Shown piece by piece: positions 9,315 to 18,165 of a stretch of 64,000 nucleotides of DNA (positions are counted from its first letter, which is position 1; each line of letters starts with the position of its first letter). Position numbers and translations under genes: made by a program. Origin of the DNA: Salinarimonas rosea DSM 21201 (GTDB lineage Bacteria; Pseudomonadota; Alphaproteobacteria; Rhizobiales; Beijerinckiaceae); assembly GCF_000429045.1 (NCBI RefSeq), contig NZ_AUBC01000015.1, forward strand, positions 1 to 64,000, in the 5' to 3' direction. Below the pieces are notes generated by a model. The model was not told the origin of the DNA. It worked only from the letters and a program-made list of their open reading frames with translations, and made no database searches.

Positions 9315-9483
9315 GCGCCAGCCCTCCCGAACCCTCCCGGCACGGGTCCGTTCTTGCGCGCATTGCTCCCGCCGCATCCCCGCGGCATGGTCGGCCGGAC
9401 CGGAACCGTTCCGAGGTGCGACCACGGCGCCGTTGCGAGGGAAAGGCGGGCTCGCTACATCGAGCTGGTGCCGAGGGAGCCGC

Positions 9484-10230
9484 ATGCTGACGAAACTCGC
9501 CAATCCGAGCACGTTCCTGCGCTGGTCAGGAGCCCTGCTGCCCTGGCTCGCCGGGCTCACCGTCGCGACGCTCGGCATCGGCCTGTGGATGGCCTGGTTC
9601 GTCGCGCCGGCGGACTACCAGCAGGGCGAGACCATCCGGATCATGTACATCCACGTCCCGGCCGCGTGGCTGGCGCTCTTCCTCTACGCGATGATGAGCG
9701 CCTCCGCGATCGGCACGCTGGTCTGGCGCCATCCGCTGGCGGACGTGTCGCAGAAGGCGGCGGCTCCGATCGGGGCCGCCTTCACGCTCGTGTGCCTGAT
9801 CACGGGGGCGCTCTGGGGCAAGCCGATGTGGGGCACCTACTGGGTGTGGGACGCGCGGCTGACCTCCGTGCTGGTGCTCTTCCTGGTCTATGCCGGCATC
9901 ATCGCGCTCTGGCGCACCATCGAGGACCCCTCCCGCGCCGCGCGGGCGGTGGCGATCCTCACGCTGGTCGGGGCGCTCAACCTGCCGATCGTGAAGTTCT
10001 CCGTCGACTGGTGGAATACGCTCCATCAGCCGGCGAGCGTCTTCCGCATGGACGGGCCGACGATCTACCCGACGATGCTCTACCCGCTCCTCGTCATGGC
10101 GCTCGGCGTCACCTTCCTCGCGCTCACCATGCACATGTACGCCATGCGCACGGAGGTCTACCGCCGGCGCGTGCGCACGCTCTCGATCCTCGAGGCCGAG
10201 CGCCTCGACGAGCGCCGGCTGGCGGCCTGA
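9484..10230 (+). CDS. ccmC: Heme exporter / heme-handling protein CcmC
   Basis: A 248-residue six-helix membrane protein with the tryptophan-rich heme-handling motif WGTYWVWDARLTSVLVLFLVY near residue 118. The two conserved histidines lie in YIHVPAAW and TLHQPASV. CcmC presents heme in the periplasm and loads it onto CcmE during system I cytochrome-c maturation. Length and motif order match the family. It is followed by ccmD after 10 bp and then by the CcmG-type gene, so this is a partial ccm operon; ccmA, B, E, F and H are not in the window. Upstream (9433-9461) a TTGCGA and TACATC pair spaced 17 bp could be a promoter. Confidence 0.95.
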   Translation: MLTKLANPSTFLRWSGALLPWLAGLTVATLGIGLWMAWFVAPADYQQGETIRIMYIHVPAAWLALFLYAMMSASAIGTLVWRHPLADVSQKAAAPIGAAFTLVCLITGALWGKPMWGTYWVWDARLTSVLVLFLVYAGIIALWRTIEDPSRAARAVAILTLVGALNLPIVKFSVDWWNTLHQPASVFRMDGPTIYPTMLYPLLVMALGVTFLALTMHMYAMRTEVYRRRVRTLSILEAERLDERRLAA

Positions 10231-10240
10231 GGAGTCGGCG

Positions 10241-10471
10241 ATGGGCGATCCGCACACCCCCTTCATCCTCGCGAGCTACCTCGCGACGGTCCTCGTCGTC
10301 GGCGGGCTGATCGTGCGCATGGTCCTCGACCAGCGCGCCCAGAAGCGGGCGCTCGCCGAGCTCGAGGCGCGCGGCGTCGCCCGCGGCCGCCGCCGCGGCG
10401 GCGAGCGCGCCGCGGGATCGTCGGGAGCGCCCGCCGACCGGCCCCGCCCCGCCGCCACCGAGAGCGCATGA
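10241..10471 (+). CDS. ccmD: Heme exporter protein CcmD
   Basis: A 76-residue protein with one N-terminal membrane helix (HTPFILASYLATVLVVGG) followed by the basic stretch RMVLDQRAQKRALAELEARG, the standard CcmD layout. CcmD associates with CcmABC and is needed for release of heme-loaded CcmE. The C-terminal 30 residues are an unusual Ala/Arg/Gly/Pro-rich extension compared with typical 50-60 residue CcmD. Its stop overlaps the start of the downstream gene (ATGA at 10468-10471). Confidence 0.9.
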   Translation: MGDPHTPFILASYLATVLVVGGLIVRMVLDQRAQKRALAELEARGVARGRRRGGERAAGSSGAPADRPRPAATESA

Positions 10472-11121
10472 GCATGGACGAGCGCCCGCACTTCGAGCCC
10501 GGCGACCCGACGAGCGACCCCGCCCCGCGGACCCGGATCCGCGTCCTGTTCCTGCTGCCGGTCCTGATCTTCGCCGGGCTCGCGCTGGTGTTCCTGGTCG
10601 GGCTCTTCGGCGACCCCTCGCGCGTGCCGTCGGTCCTGATCGGCCGTCCGGCGCCGCAGGTGAGCCTGCCGCCGCTGGAGGGCCTCTCGGAGGCCGGGGC
10701 CCCGATACCCGGCTTCTCGACCGCCGATCTCGCCGGCACGCCGGAGCGGCCGGTGACGATCGTCAACGTCTGGGCCTCCTGGTGCGGCCCGTGCCGGATC
10801 GAGCACCCGGTGCTGATGGAGCTTTCGGAGCTGCCCTACCTCACGATCGTCGGCATCAACTACAAGGACGCGCCCGAGAACGCCCGGCGCTTCCTCGGCG
10901 CGCTCGGCAACCCCTACGACCGCGTGGGCGTCGACGCGAGCGGCCGATCGGCCATCGACTGGGGCGTCTACGGCGTGCCGGAGACCTTCGTCGTCGATCG
11001 CGAAGGCATCGTTCGCTACAAGCACATCGGGCCGATCGAGCCGGGCCGGCTCGGCCCCTTCCTCGACGCCATCCGCGCCGCGCTGCCCGAGGACATGCGC
11101 GACAGGCTGCCCACCGGCTGA
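10468..11121 (+). CDS. Periplasmic thiol:disulfide oxidoreductase CcmG/DsbE
   Basis: A 217-residue thioredoxin-fold protein with one N-terminal membrane anchor (VLFLLPVLIFAGLALVFLVGLFG, residues about 25-47). The active site WCGPC has cysteines at positions 106 and 109. The CcmG signatures GINYKDAPENARRFL and GVYGVPETFVVDREG (cis-Pro loop) are present. It reduces apocytochrome c cysteines in the periplasm before heme ligation. A second in-frame ATG two codons in (10474) is an equally possible start. It overlaps ccmD by 4 bp, consistent with one operon. Confidence 0.93.
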   Translation: MSMDERPHFEPGDPTSDPAPRTRIRVLFLLPVLIFAGLALVFLVGLFGDPSRVPSVLIGRPAPQVSLPPLEGLSEAGAPIPGFSTADLAGTPERPVTIVNVWASWCGPCRIEHPVLMELSELPYLTIVGINYKDAPENARRFLGALGNPYDRVGVDASGRSAIDWGVYGVPETFVVDREGIVRYKHIGPIEPGRLGPFLDAIRAALPEDMRDRLPTG

Positions 11122-11130
11122 CGGCGCGCC

Positions 11131-11742
11131 TCACCCGCGCGGGCGCGCCCAGGGCCGACGCTCGGCGTCGGCCGCGGTGAAGGCCGCGATCGCGTCCGCC
11201 CGGCTGAGCGTCAGGTCGAGATCGTCCCAGCCGTTGAGGAGCTTCGTGCGCACCACCGGGTCGACCGAGAAGGCGATCGCCTCGCCCGCTCCCTCGATCC
11301 GCTCGGCCTCGAGATCCACCACGAGCCCGGCGAGCCCGCTTTCGAGCGCCAGGAGCAGCCGTTCCGCGTCCTCCTCGGCGACGGCGGCGGGAAGCAGGCC
11401 GTTGTTGGCCGCGTTCGCCGCGAAGATGTCGCCGAAGCTCGGCGCGATCACGCAGCGGATGCCGTAGTCCACCAGCGCGTACACCGCCGCCTCGCGCGAG
11501 GAGCCGGCGCCGAAGTTGCGCCGCGCGACCAGGATGCGCGCACCCGCCCGCGTCGGGTCGTCGAGGGAGAGCGCACCGGTCGGGCGTCCCTCGGCGTCGT
11601 GGCGCAGGTCGTGGAGGAGGAAGCGACCGTAGCCCTCGGATCGCGGCGTCTTCATGAACCGCGCCGGGATGATCTGGTCGGTGTCGACCGAGGCGAGCGG
11701 CAACGGGCAGGCGATCGCCTCGAGACGGCGGAACGGCTCCAT
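11131..11742 (-). CDS. leuD: 3-isopropylmalate dehydratase small subunit
   Basis: A 203-residue LeuD with the swivel-domain motifs VDTDQIIPARFMKT near the start, RNFGAGSSREAAVYAL in the middle and APSFGDIFAANAANNGLLP. It forms the isopropylmalate isomerase of leucine biosynthesis with LeuC, in the cytosol. The ATG at 11742 lies only 2 bp behind the leuC stop (11745), so the two are co-transcribed and probably coupled. The length is normal. The gene converges with the CcmG-type gene (9 bp between ends). Confidence 0.95.
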   Translation of the reverse strand: MEPFRRLEAIACPLPLASVDTDQIIPARFMKTPRSEGYGRFLLHDLRHDAEGRPTGALSLDDPTRAGARILVARRNFGAGSSREAAVYALVDYGIRCVIAPSFGDIFAANAANNGLLPAAVAEEDAERLLLALESGLAGLVVDLEAERIEGAGEAIAFSVDPVVRTKLLNGWDDLDLTLSRADAIAAFTAADAERRPWARPRG

Positions 11743-11744
11743 CC

Positions 11745-13166
11745 TCAGATCCTCCCCTCGAGATAGGGCCGCGCGTCGGCGAGCCGGCCCTCGATCGCCG
11801 CCGCGGCCACCATCGCCGGCGACATCAGGTGCGTGCGGGCCCCGGGCCCCTGGCGGCCCTTGAAGTTGCGGTTCGTGGTCGAGGCGCAGCGCTCGCCGGG
11901 CGCGACGATGTCGCCGTTCATGCCCACGCACATCGAGCAGCCCGATTCGACCCATTCGAGCCCGGCCTCGACGAAGATCCGGTCGAGCCCCTCCTCCTCC
12001 GCCTGGCGCTTGACGAGGGAGGAGCCGGGCGACACCAGCCCCGGCACACGAGCCTTGCGGCCGGCGAGGACGGCGGCGGCGGCCCGCAGGTCCTCGATGC
12101 GGCTGTTGGTGCACGAGCCGATGAACACGCGATCGACCGCGATCTCGGTGAGCGGCCGCCCCGGCACGAGGCCCATGTAGGCGAGCGCCTCGCGGGCGTG
12201 CGCGGCACGGCCCTCGTCGGCCATCCGGCCGGGGTCCGGGGTCTCCCCGGTGATCGGGAGCGCGTCCTCGGGGCTCGTGCCCCAGGTGACGACGGGCGCG
12301 ATCTCGCCCGCCGCGAGCACGATCTCGCGGTCGAAGGCCGCGGACCCGTCGCTCGCCAGCGCGAGCCAGTCTTCCGCCGCGCGGGCGAAGAGGTCGCCCG
12401 TCGGCGCGAAGGGCCGGCCCTCCAGGTAGCGGATCGTGGTCTCGTCGGGCGCGATCATGCCCAGCCGCCCGCCGCCCTCGATGGAGAGGTTGCACAGCGT
12501 GAGCCGGCCTTCCATCGAGAGCGCGCGCACGGCCGAGCCGGCATACTCGATCGCATGCCCGCGCGCGCCGTCGGCCCCGAGCCGCGCGATCCAGGAAAGC
12601 GCCATGTCCTTCGCCCCGACGCCGGGCATCAGCTCGCCCTCGAAGGCGATGCGCATGCGCCGGGGCCGCTTCTGCCAGAGCGTCTGGGTCGCGAGCACGT
12701 GGGCGACGTCGGAGGCGCCGATGCCGAAGGCCATCGCGCCGAACGCGCCGTGGGTGGAGGTGTGGCTGTCCCCGCACACGATGGTGAGGCCCGGCAGGGT
12801 GAGCCCCTGCTCGGGCCCGACCACGTGGACGATGCCCTGGCGCGGGTCGTCGAGACCGAAGAGGCGGATGCCGTGCGCACGGGCGTTCTCGGAGAGCTGG
12901 TCCACCATGCGCCGCACGCCCGCGTCCGCGAGCCCGCCGGATCGGTTGCGGGTGGGCACGTAGTGATCCGCGACGCCGAAGGTGAGGTCCGGCCGCGCCA
13001 CGGGAAGACCCTTCTCGCGCAGCTTGGCGAAGGCGTGGTGGGAGCCCTCGTGGACCAGATGGCGGTCGATGAACAGCAGGTCGGGCCCGTCGTCGCGGGA
13101 CGCGACGACGTGCTGGTCCCACACCTTCTCGAACAGCGTGCGCGGGGCGGAGCGCGGATACGGCAT
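11745..13166 (-). CDS. leuC: 3-isopropylmalate dehydratase large subunit
   Basis: A 473-residue aconitase-superfamily protein. Typical segments in order are TLFEKVWDQHVV, IDRHLVHEGSHHAF, VCGDSHTSTHGAFGAMAFGI, FIGSCTNSRIEDLRAA (first cluster cysteine) and ESGCSMCVGMN (remaining two cysteines of the 4Fe-4S site), then FKGRQGPGARTHLMSPAM. It converts 3-isopropylmalate to 2-isopropylmalate's isomer pair in leucine synthesis together with LeuD. It is divergent from the GntR-type regulator gene, with 128 bp between them. Some LeuCD pairs act on other hydroxy-acids such as citraconate/citramalate, and the present location next to a catabolic cluster leaves that possible. Confidence 0.94.
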   Translation of the reverse strand: MPYPRSAPRTLFEKVWDQHVVASRDDGPDLLFIDRHLVHEGSHHAFAKLREKGLPVARPDLTFGVADHYVPTRNRSGGLADAGVRRMVDQLSENARAHGIRLFGLDDPRQGIVHVVGPEQGLTLPGLTIVCGDSHTSTHGAFGAMAFGIGASDVAHVLATQTLWQKRPRRMRIAFEGELMPGVGAKDMALSWIARLGADGARGHAIEYAGSAVRALSMEGRLTLCNLSIEGGGRLGMIAPDETTIRYLEGRPFAPTGDLFARAAEDWLALASDGSAAFDREIVLAAGEIAPVVTWGTSPEDALPITGETPDPGRMADEGRAAHAREALAYMGLVPGRPLTEIAVDRVFIGSCTNSRIEDLRAAAAVLAGRKARVPGLVSPGSSLVKRQAEEEGLDRIFVEAGLEWVESGCSMCVGMNGDIVAPGERCASTTNRNFKGRQGPGARTHLMSPAMVAAAAIEGRLADARPYLEGRI

Positions 13167-13204
13167 CGGGCGGTTCCTCGAAGATGGCGCTTGACGCGCT
13201 ACTC

Positions 13205-13244
13205 TTGTCTTATAGTCTCACCAGCAAGCTGTCTGATACATAGC
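13205..13244. promoter_or_regulatory. Candidate GntR/UTRA operator between leuC and the regulator gene
   Basis: A locally A+T-rich stretch contains two copies of TGTCTKATA (13206-13214 and 13230-13238), 24 bp apart. The second lies in the imperfect palindrome GCTGTCTGATACATAGC (13228-13244). This GT-N-TA-N-AC arrangement resembles operators of HutC-type regulators. It lies 50-90 bp upstream of the regulator gene, fitting autoregulation and possibly control of leuCD. A TTGACG at 13191 and TATAGT at 13211 are 14 bp apart, too close for a standard promoter. Confidence 0.35.
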
Positions 13245-13294
13245 GCAAAGCGCGTCGCGAAGAAAGCCGCGAGCGCTCCGGAAGGTGGATCGCG

Positions 13295-14119
13295 ATGGAG
13301 GCGGGGGCGGAGACACGGGCACGGGTGGAGCCGTCGAAGACGCAGCGGCTGTACCTCGTCCTGCGCGATCGCATCGTCGGCGGCGCCGTGCCCGCCGGCT
13401 CCCGGCTGCCGAGCGAGCCCGAGCTCTCGCACGTGCACGGCGTGTCGCGCGTCACCGTGCGCCGGGCGCTCGACGGCCTTGAGCGCGACGGGCTGATCCG
13501 CCGCCAGCCGGGCGCCGGGACGTTCGTCACCGGCCGCGGCGGCGGGCCCGCGATCGTCGCGGACTTCTCCAACATGCTGGCGCACCTCGTCGAGATGGGC
13601 CGCGCCACCTCGGTGCGCCTGATCTCCTTCGCCTACGAGACGCCGGCGGCGCCGATCGCGGACGCGCTGCGGCTCGACGCCGACGAGCGCGCCCAGCGCT
13701 CCCTGCGCATCCGCCTGATCGACGGCGCACCGTTCTCGTACCTCACGACGTGGGTCCCCGAGCGGATCGGCGTCACCTATTCCGAGGCCGATCTCGCCAC
13801 GACGCCCCTGCTCGCGCTGCTCGAGCGCTCCGGCGTCGTCTGCGCCCGCGCCAGCCAGACCATCGCCGCGGCCCTCGCGGGTCCGGAGACGGCGCAGGCG
13901 CTGGACGTCGAGGTCGGCTCGGCACTCCTCTCCCTCACCCGCACGGTCTTCGACGAGGACGGGCGGGGGGTGGAGCACCTGCACGCCCTCTATCGGCCGG
14001 ATCGCTACGCGTTCCAGATGGAGATGACGCGCACCGGCCGGGACGGCGCACGCCGCTGGAGCCCGATCGCCACCACGACGAAGCCGTCCCCAGAAGACGG
14101 CTCGGGAACGGACCGTTGA
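13295..14119 (+). CDS. GntR family transcriptional regulator (HutC/UTRA type)
   Basis: A 274-residue regulator. The N-terminal winged helix-turn-helix (residues about 18-85) shows YLVLRDRIVGGAVPAGSRLP, then SEPELSHVHGVSRVTVRRAL and IRRQPGAGTFVT, the GntR pattern. The C-terminal UTRA domain binds an effector and has the typical late RSGVVCARASQTIAAALA and YRPDRYAFQMEMTR. It stands 25 bp in front of the substrate-binding protein gene and is co-directional with the following catabolic cluster. It is therefore probably its repressor, with the effector being the transported substrate or a derivative. Confidence 0.92.
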   Translation: MEAGAETRARVEPSKTQRLYLVLRDRIVGGAVPAGSRLPSEPELSHVHGVSRVTVRRALDGLERDGLIRRQPGAGTFVTGRGGGPAIVADFSNMLAHLVEMGRATSVRLISFAYETPAAPIADALRLDADERAQRSLRIRLIDGAPFSYLTTWVPERIGVTYSEADLATTPLLALLERSGVVCARASQTIAAALAGPETAQALDVEVGSALLSLTRTVFDEDGRGVEHLHALYRPDRYAFQMEMTRTGRDGARRWSPIATTTKPSPEDGSGTDR

Positions 14120-14144
14120 GCCCCGCATCGAGGAGACTTCAGCC

Positions 14145-15353
14145 GTGAGCCACACCAATCCATCGATCACCCGTCGCACGCTGCTCCAGGGCGCGGCGGC
14201 GACCGCCGCCCTGATCGGCGCGCCGGCCTACCTGCGCGCCCAGTCCGCGCCGATCAAGGTCGGCATCCTCCAGCCGATGACCGGCGCCCTCGCCTTCGAC
14301 GGCCAGCAGGGCCGCATCGGCGCCGAGCTCGCCATCGAGATGATCAACGCCGCCGGCGGCGTGAACGGGCAGCCGATCGAGCCGGTCTTCGGCGACGCCC
14401 GCTCGACGCCCGAAGGCGGCACGGCGGAAGTCGAGAAGATGCAGGCCGAGGGCGTCGTCGCGATCGTCGGCGGCTTCGCCTCGCCGATCTGCCTCGCCTC
14501 CTCCCAGGCGGCCTCCCGCTACGACCTGCCCTACCTCGTCGACGTCGGGGTCTCCGACCAGATCGTCTCGCGCGGGCTCACCAACACGTTCCGCTTCGGC
14601 CCCGGCTTCGGCAAGGTGACGCAGCAGGCGCTGGAGAACCTCGTCAAGATCAACGAGGCCGCCGGCAACCCGGCCAAGACCGTCGTTCTCGTCCACGAGG
14701 ACGGGCTGTTCGGCTCCGGCCTCGCCCAGCTCCTGCAGAACGAGCTGCCGAAGCGCGGCTTCGAGGTGCTGCAGACGCTCGCCCATCCGACGCCCGCGCG
14801 CGACATGTCGAACATCGCGCTCCAGATCCGCGCGGCGAACCCCGACATCGTCATCCCGTCGAGCTATTACGGCGAGTTCGTGCTGCTCGCCCGCACCATG
14901 CAGCAGCAGCGCATCCGCCCGAAGGGCATCTACGCCGTCCTCAACGGCGCGGCCTCGAACTTCCGCTTCGTGCAGGAATTCCCCGACGCCGCCGAGAACG
15001 TGATGGACTGCAATCACTGGCACGATCCGCGCAAGCAGGAGTCCCAGGCGCTGCTCGAGCGGGTCCGCTCCGACGGGAACGTGTGGACCTACAACATCCC
15101 GCTCAACTACTCGAACGTGAAGCTCCTCGCCGACGCCATCGCGCGGGCCGGCTCCACGGAGCGCACCGCGATCCGCGACGCGCTCGCGGCCTCCACCTAC
15201 GAAGGCCACGTGATGCCCTACGGCCCGACGGTGTTCGTCGACGGCCAGAACCAGGGCGCCGCGCCGGTGAACACGCAGGTGCAGGGCGGCGACATCAAGG
15301 TGATCTTCCCCGAGGACTTCGCGGACGCCGAGCCGGTGTTCCCGGTGACGTAA
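14145..15353 (+). CDS. Branched-chain-type ABC transporter periplasmic substrate-binding protein
   Basis: A 402-residue periplasmic-binding-fold type I protein. The N terminus ITRRTLLQGAAATAALIG is a twin-arginine signal peptide with a cleavage region near LRAQS. The mature part begins APIKVGILQPMTGALAFDGQ and continues with the Peripla_BP_6 pattern (IGAELAIEMINAAGGVNGQP). The GTG at 14145 is preceded by AGGAGA at good spacing. It is the first structural gene after the GntR-type regulator and is separated from the permease gene by a strong hairpin. The ligand is unknown; the cluster context suggests a cyclic amide or imide-like compound rather than a plain amino acid. Confidence 0.92.
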   Translation: MSHTNPSITRRTLLQGAAATAALIGAPAYLRAQSAPIKVGILQPMTGALAFDGQQGRIGAELAIEMINAAGGVNGQPIEPVFGDARSTPEGGTAEVEKMQAEGVVAIVGGFASPICLASSQAASRYDLPYLVDVGVSDQIVSRGLTNTFRFGPGFGKVTQQALENLVKINEAAGNPAKTVVLVHEDGLFGSGLAQLLQNELPKRGFEVLQTLAHPTPARDMSNIALQIRAANPDIVIPSSYYGEFVLLARTMQQQRIRPKGIYAVLNGAASNFRFVQEFPDAAENVMDCNHWHDPRKQESQALLERVRSDGNVWTYNIPLNYSNVKLLADAIARAGSTERTAIRDALAASTYEGHVMPYGPTVFVDGQNQGAAPVNTQVQGGDIKVIFPEDFADAEPVFPVT

Positions 15354-15377
15354 TCGCACGAGCGACCTGATCCCGCG

Positions 15378-15409
15378 CTCGCCCCGGGCTTCCTTCGGCC
15401 CGGGGCGAG
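15378..15409. terminator. Perfect 12-bp hairpin between the binding protein and permease genes
   Basis: CTCGCCCCGGGC (15378-15389) pairs exactly with GCCCGGGGCGAG (15398-15409) around an 8-nt loop. There is no U-run, and the gene that follows is in the same direction. It probably stabilises the upstream mRNA or acts as a partial terminator so that binding protein is made in excess of permease. Confidence 0.6.
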
Positions 15410-15443
15410 GACCGCCGTCTCGTGAACGAGGCCGCATTCCCGC

Positions 15444-16316
15444 ATGTTCTCGCCCGACATCGTCCTCACCGCCACGATCAACGGCCTGATGACCGGCGCG
15501 GTCTACGCGCTGATCGCGCTCGGGCTGACGCTCGTCTACGGCGTCCTGCACATCATCAACTTCGCGCACGGCGCCACGCTGACGGCGGCGATGTTCGGCG
15601 TCCTCGTGCTGCACCAGGCGCTGGGGCTCGATCCCTACCTCGCGATCCTGGTGCTGACGCCGCTGTTCTTCGCCGTCGGCTATGCGGTCCAGCGCCTCGT
15701 CATCGGGCCGGCGAGCCATGGGGAGGACGTCAACATCCTGCTCGTCACGCTGGGGCTCGCGATCATCATCGAGAACGCGCTCTTGGGCATCTTCCGCTCC
15801 GACACGCGCAGCGTCGACACGCCCTACGGGTTCTCCGTGATCGAGGTGGGCGACCTGTTCCTGTCGACGCCCCGCGTGATCGCCTTCTTCGGCTCGATCG
15901 CCGTGGCGGGCCTGCTCTGGCTCGCGCTGGCGCGCACCGACACCGGCAAAGCGATCCGTGCGGTCGCCAAGGAAAAGACCGGCGCGGCGCTGGTCGGCAT
16001 CGACGTGCGCCACGTCTACGCGGTCACTTTCGGGCTCGGGGCGGCCTGCGTCGCCATCGCGGCCTGCCTGCTGATGCCGACCTTCTACGTCAACCCGCGG
16101 GTCGGCGGCGCCTTCGTGCTCGTGGCCTTCACCATCGTGGTGCTCGGCGGCATGGGCTCGATTCCCGGCGCGCTCCTCGGCGGCCTGTTCATCGGCGTCG
16201 TGGAGAGCCTGTCGGGCCTCTATCTCGGCGAGAGCCTGGGCCAGATCGGCATCTTCCTGATCTTCATCCTCGTGCTCCTGTTCCGCCCGACCGGCCTGTT
16301 CGGAGCCAAGGCATGA
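15444..16316 (+). CDS. Branched-chain-type ABC transporter permease, LivH family
   Basis: A 290-residue inner-membrane permease with about eight helices. The N-terminal segment INGLMTGAVYALIALGLTLV and VLHIINFAHGATL are family signatures. The cytoplasmic loop AVAKEKTGAALVGIDVRHVY is the EAA-like coupling segment, and GGMGSIPGALLGGLFIGVVE is the conserved C-terminal motif. It pairs with the LivM-type product, whose gene overlaps its stop by 4 bp (ATGA at 16313). Confidence 0.93.
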   Translation: MFSPDIVLTATINGLMTGAVYALIALGLTLVYGVLHIINFAHGATLTAAMFGVLVLHQALGLDPYLAILVLTPLFFAVGYAVQRLVIGPASHGEDVNILLVTLGLAIIIENALLGIFRSDTRSVDTPYGFSVIEVGDLFLSTPRVIAFFGSIAVAGLLWLALARTDTGKAIRAVAKEKTGAALVGIDVRHVYAVTFGLGAACVAIAACLLMPTFYVNPRVGGAFVLVAFTIVVLGGMGSIPGALLGGLFIGVVESLSGLYLGESLGQIGIFLIFILVLLFRPTGLFGAKA

Positions 16317-17341
16317 ACGCGCGCGACCTCGCCACGGGCTTCGCCCCGATCCTCCTCGTCGTCGCGCTGCTCGCGCTCGTGCCGCTGTTCGTGTCCTCGA
16401 ACACGGTGCTCAACTTCCTCGTCTTCACCCTGATCATCGCGCTCGCGGCGCAGGGCTGGAATCTGCTGGCGGGCTACGGAGGCCAGTTCTCCTTCGGGCA
16501 CGCCGCCTTCTTCGGCACGGGCGCCTACGCGGCGGCGATCCTCCAGGTGAACCTCGGGCTCAACGCCTATGTCGCCTTCCTCGTCGGCATCGGGCTCGGT
16601 GCGCTCGTCGGCTTCGTCATCGGCTATCTCTCCTTCCGCTCGGGACTGAGGGGCTCGTATTTCGCCCTCGTGACGCTCGCCTTCGCGGAAGTGCTGCGCA
16701 TCCTCGCCAATTCCGCGGGCTTCACCGGCGGCGCGGCGGGGATCCTGATCCCGCTCGAGGTCTCCGCCTGGAACTTCCAGTTCGAGAGCCGCGCCGCCTA
16801 CTACTGGGTCGCGCTCGCGCTCGTGGGGGCCGTGCTCGTGCTCGTGCGCGCCATCGAGCGCGCCCGCTTCGGCGCGCAGCTCGTCGCCGTGCGCGAGAAC
16901 GAGGCGGCCGCCCGCGCCCTCGGCGTCGACGCGCTCGCGGTGAAGCTGAAGGCCATCGCGATCTCGGGCGCGATCACGGCGGCCGCGGGCGGGCTCTACG
17001 CGCAGTACTTCCTCTATCTCGACGCCCTGATCGCCTACGGGCCGTGGATCTCCATCGAGGCGCTGCTCGCACCCATCGTGGGCGGGCTCGGCACCGTGTT
17101 CGGCCCGCTCGTGGGGGCGCTCGCGCTGCACGGGCTCTCCGAAGGCTCGAAGATGTTCACCGGCGAGATCCCCGGCATCGACCTCGTCGTCTTCGGCGTC
17201 GTGCTCATCCTGGTCGTCGCCTTCACGCCGGACGGGATCATGGGCGTGCTCGGCCGGCTGCGACGGCGCCTCGCCGGATCGACGGCGAAATCGACGGCGA
17301 ACGCCGCCCCGCTCCCGGCACGCGAGGAGCCCGCGGCATGA
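16313..17341 (+). CDS. Branched-chain-type ABC transporter permease, LivM family
   Basis: A 342-residue permease with the LivM hallmarks AAQGWNLLAGYGGQFSFGHA, then AFFGTGAYAAA, RGSYFALVTLAFAEVLRI, the coupling loop VRENEAAARALGVDALAVKL and GGLGTVFGPLVGALAL. It forms the second half of the translocation pore. The C-terminal tail beyond the last helix is about 35 residues of Arg/Ala/Pro-rich cytosolic sequence. It overlaps both neighbours by 4 bp, which indicates translational coupling within the transporter operon. Confidence 0.93.
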   Translation: MNARDLATGFAPILLVVALLALVPLFVSSNTVLNFLVFTLIIALAAQGWNLLAGYGGQFSFGHAAFFGTGAYAAAILQVNLGLNAYVAFLVGIGLGALVGFVIGYLSFRSGLRGSYFALVTLAFAEVLRILANSAGFTGGAAGILIPLEVSAWNFQFESRAAYYWVALALVGAVLVLVRAIERARFGAQLVAVRENEAAARALGVDALAVKLKAIAISGAITAAAGGLYAQYFLYLDALIAYGPWISIEALLAPIVGGLGTVFGPLVGALALHGLSEGSKMFTGEIPGIDLVVFGVVLILVVAFTPDGIMGVLGRLRRRLAGSTAKSTANAAPLPAREEPAA

Positions 17342-18165
17342 GCCTCCAGACGAGCCACCCGACAGGCCTCCCGACGAGCCTCCTGCGCGTCGAGCACGTC
17401 ACCAAGCGCTTCGGCGGCCTCGTCGCCGTGGACGACGCCTCGCTCGCCGTGGCGCCGGGATCCATCACCGGCCTGATCGGCCCCAACGGCGCCGGCAAGA
17501 CGACGCTCTTCACCGTGATCTCCGGCTTCGAGCCGGCGACGACCGGCCGGATCGTCTACGACGACCGCGACGTCACCGCCCTGCCCGCCCACGAGCGGGC
17601 GCGGATCGGCATCGCGCGCACGTTCCAGATCGTCCAGCCCTTCGCCACGCTCTCCGTCGTCGAGAACATCGCGGTCGGCGCCTTCCTGCGCCACGCCGCG
17701 CGCGCCGACGCGCTGGCGCTGGCCCGGCGCGTCGCCGACCAGGTGGGGCTCGGCGGCATGCTCGACCAGCCGGCCCGTGCGCTGACGGTCGCCGGCCGCA
17801 AGCGCCTCGAGCTCGCCCGCGCGCTCGCCACGGGCCCGCGGCTCCTCCTCCTCGACGAGGTGCTCGCCGGCCTCAACCCGTCCGAGATCCGCGACATGAT
17901 CCCGGTGATCCGCGCCATCCGCGAGCGGGGCGTCACCATCCTCATCGTCGAGCACGTGATGCAGGCGGTGATGAGCCTGTGCGACGACATCTACGTGCTC
18001 GCGCAGGGACGCATGATCGCGCAGGGCCCGCCGGCCCGGATCGCCCGCGACCCGCACGTGGTCGAGGCCTATCTCGGGCACGGCGCGGCGCAGCGCCTCC
18101 AGGGGAAATCGACGCCCGTGACGCCCGCGGACGAGACGGAGGACGGCCATGCTCAGCGTGCGTGA
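17338..18165 (+). CDS. Branched-chain-type ABC transporter ATP-binding protein, LivG family
   Basis: A 275-residue ABC ATPase. The Walker A is GPNGAGKTT, and the following TLFTVISGFEPATTGRI is LivG-like. The signature region reads ALTVAGRKRLELARALAT, so the C-loop is degenerate (VAGRK instead of LSGGQ or LSYGQ), followed by the Walker B LLLLDEVLAGLNPSE. The family usually has LPHGxQR or LAYGxQR at this position. The ATG at 17338 overlaps the permease stop. The 3' end overlaps the LivF-type gene by 17 bp. Confidence 0.93.
   Translation: MSLQTSHPTGLPTSLLRVEHVTKRFGGLVAVDDASLAVAPGSITGLIGPNGAGKTTLFTVISGFEPATTGRIVYDDRDVTALPAHERARIGIARTFQIVQPFATLSVVENIAVGAFLRHAARADALALARRVADQVGLGGMLDQPARALTVAGRKRLELARALATGPRLLLLDEVLAGLNPSEIRDMIPVIRAIRERGVTILIVEHVMQAVMSLCDDIYVLAQGRMIAQGPPARIARDPHVVEAYLGHGAAQRLQGKSTPVTPADETEDGHAQRA

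Noticed and set aside
13191-13216. A sigma-70 promoter TTGACG/TATAGT before the GntR-type gene
   Set aside because: The spacer is only 14 bp, too short for a standard promoter.
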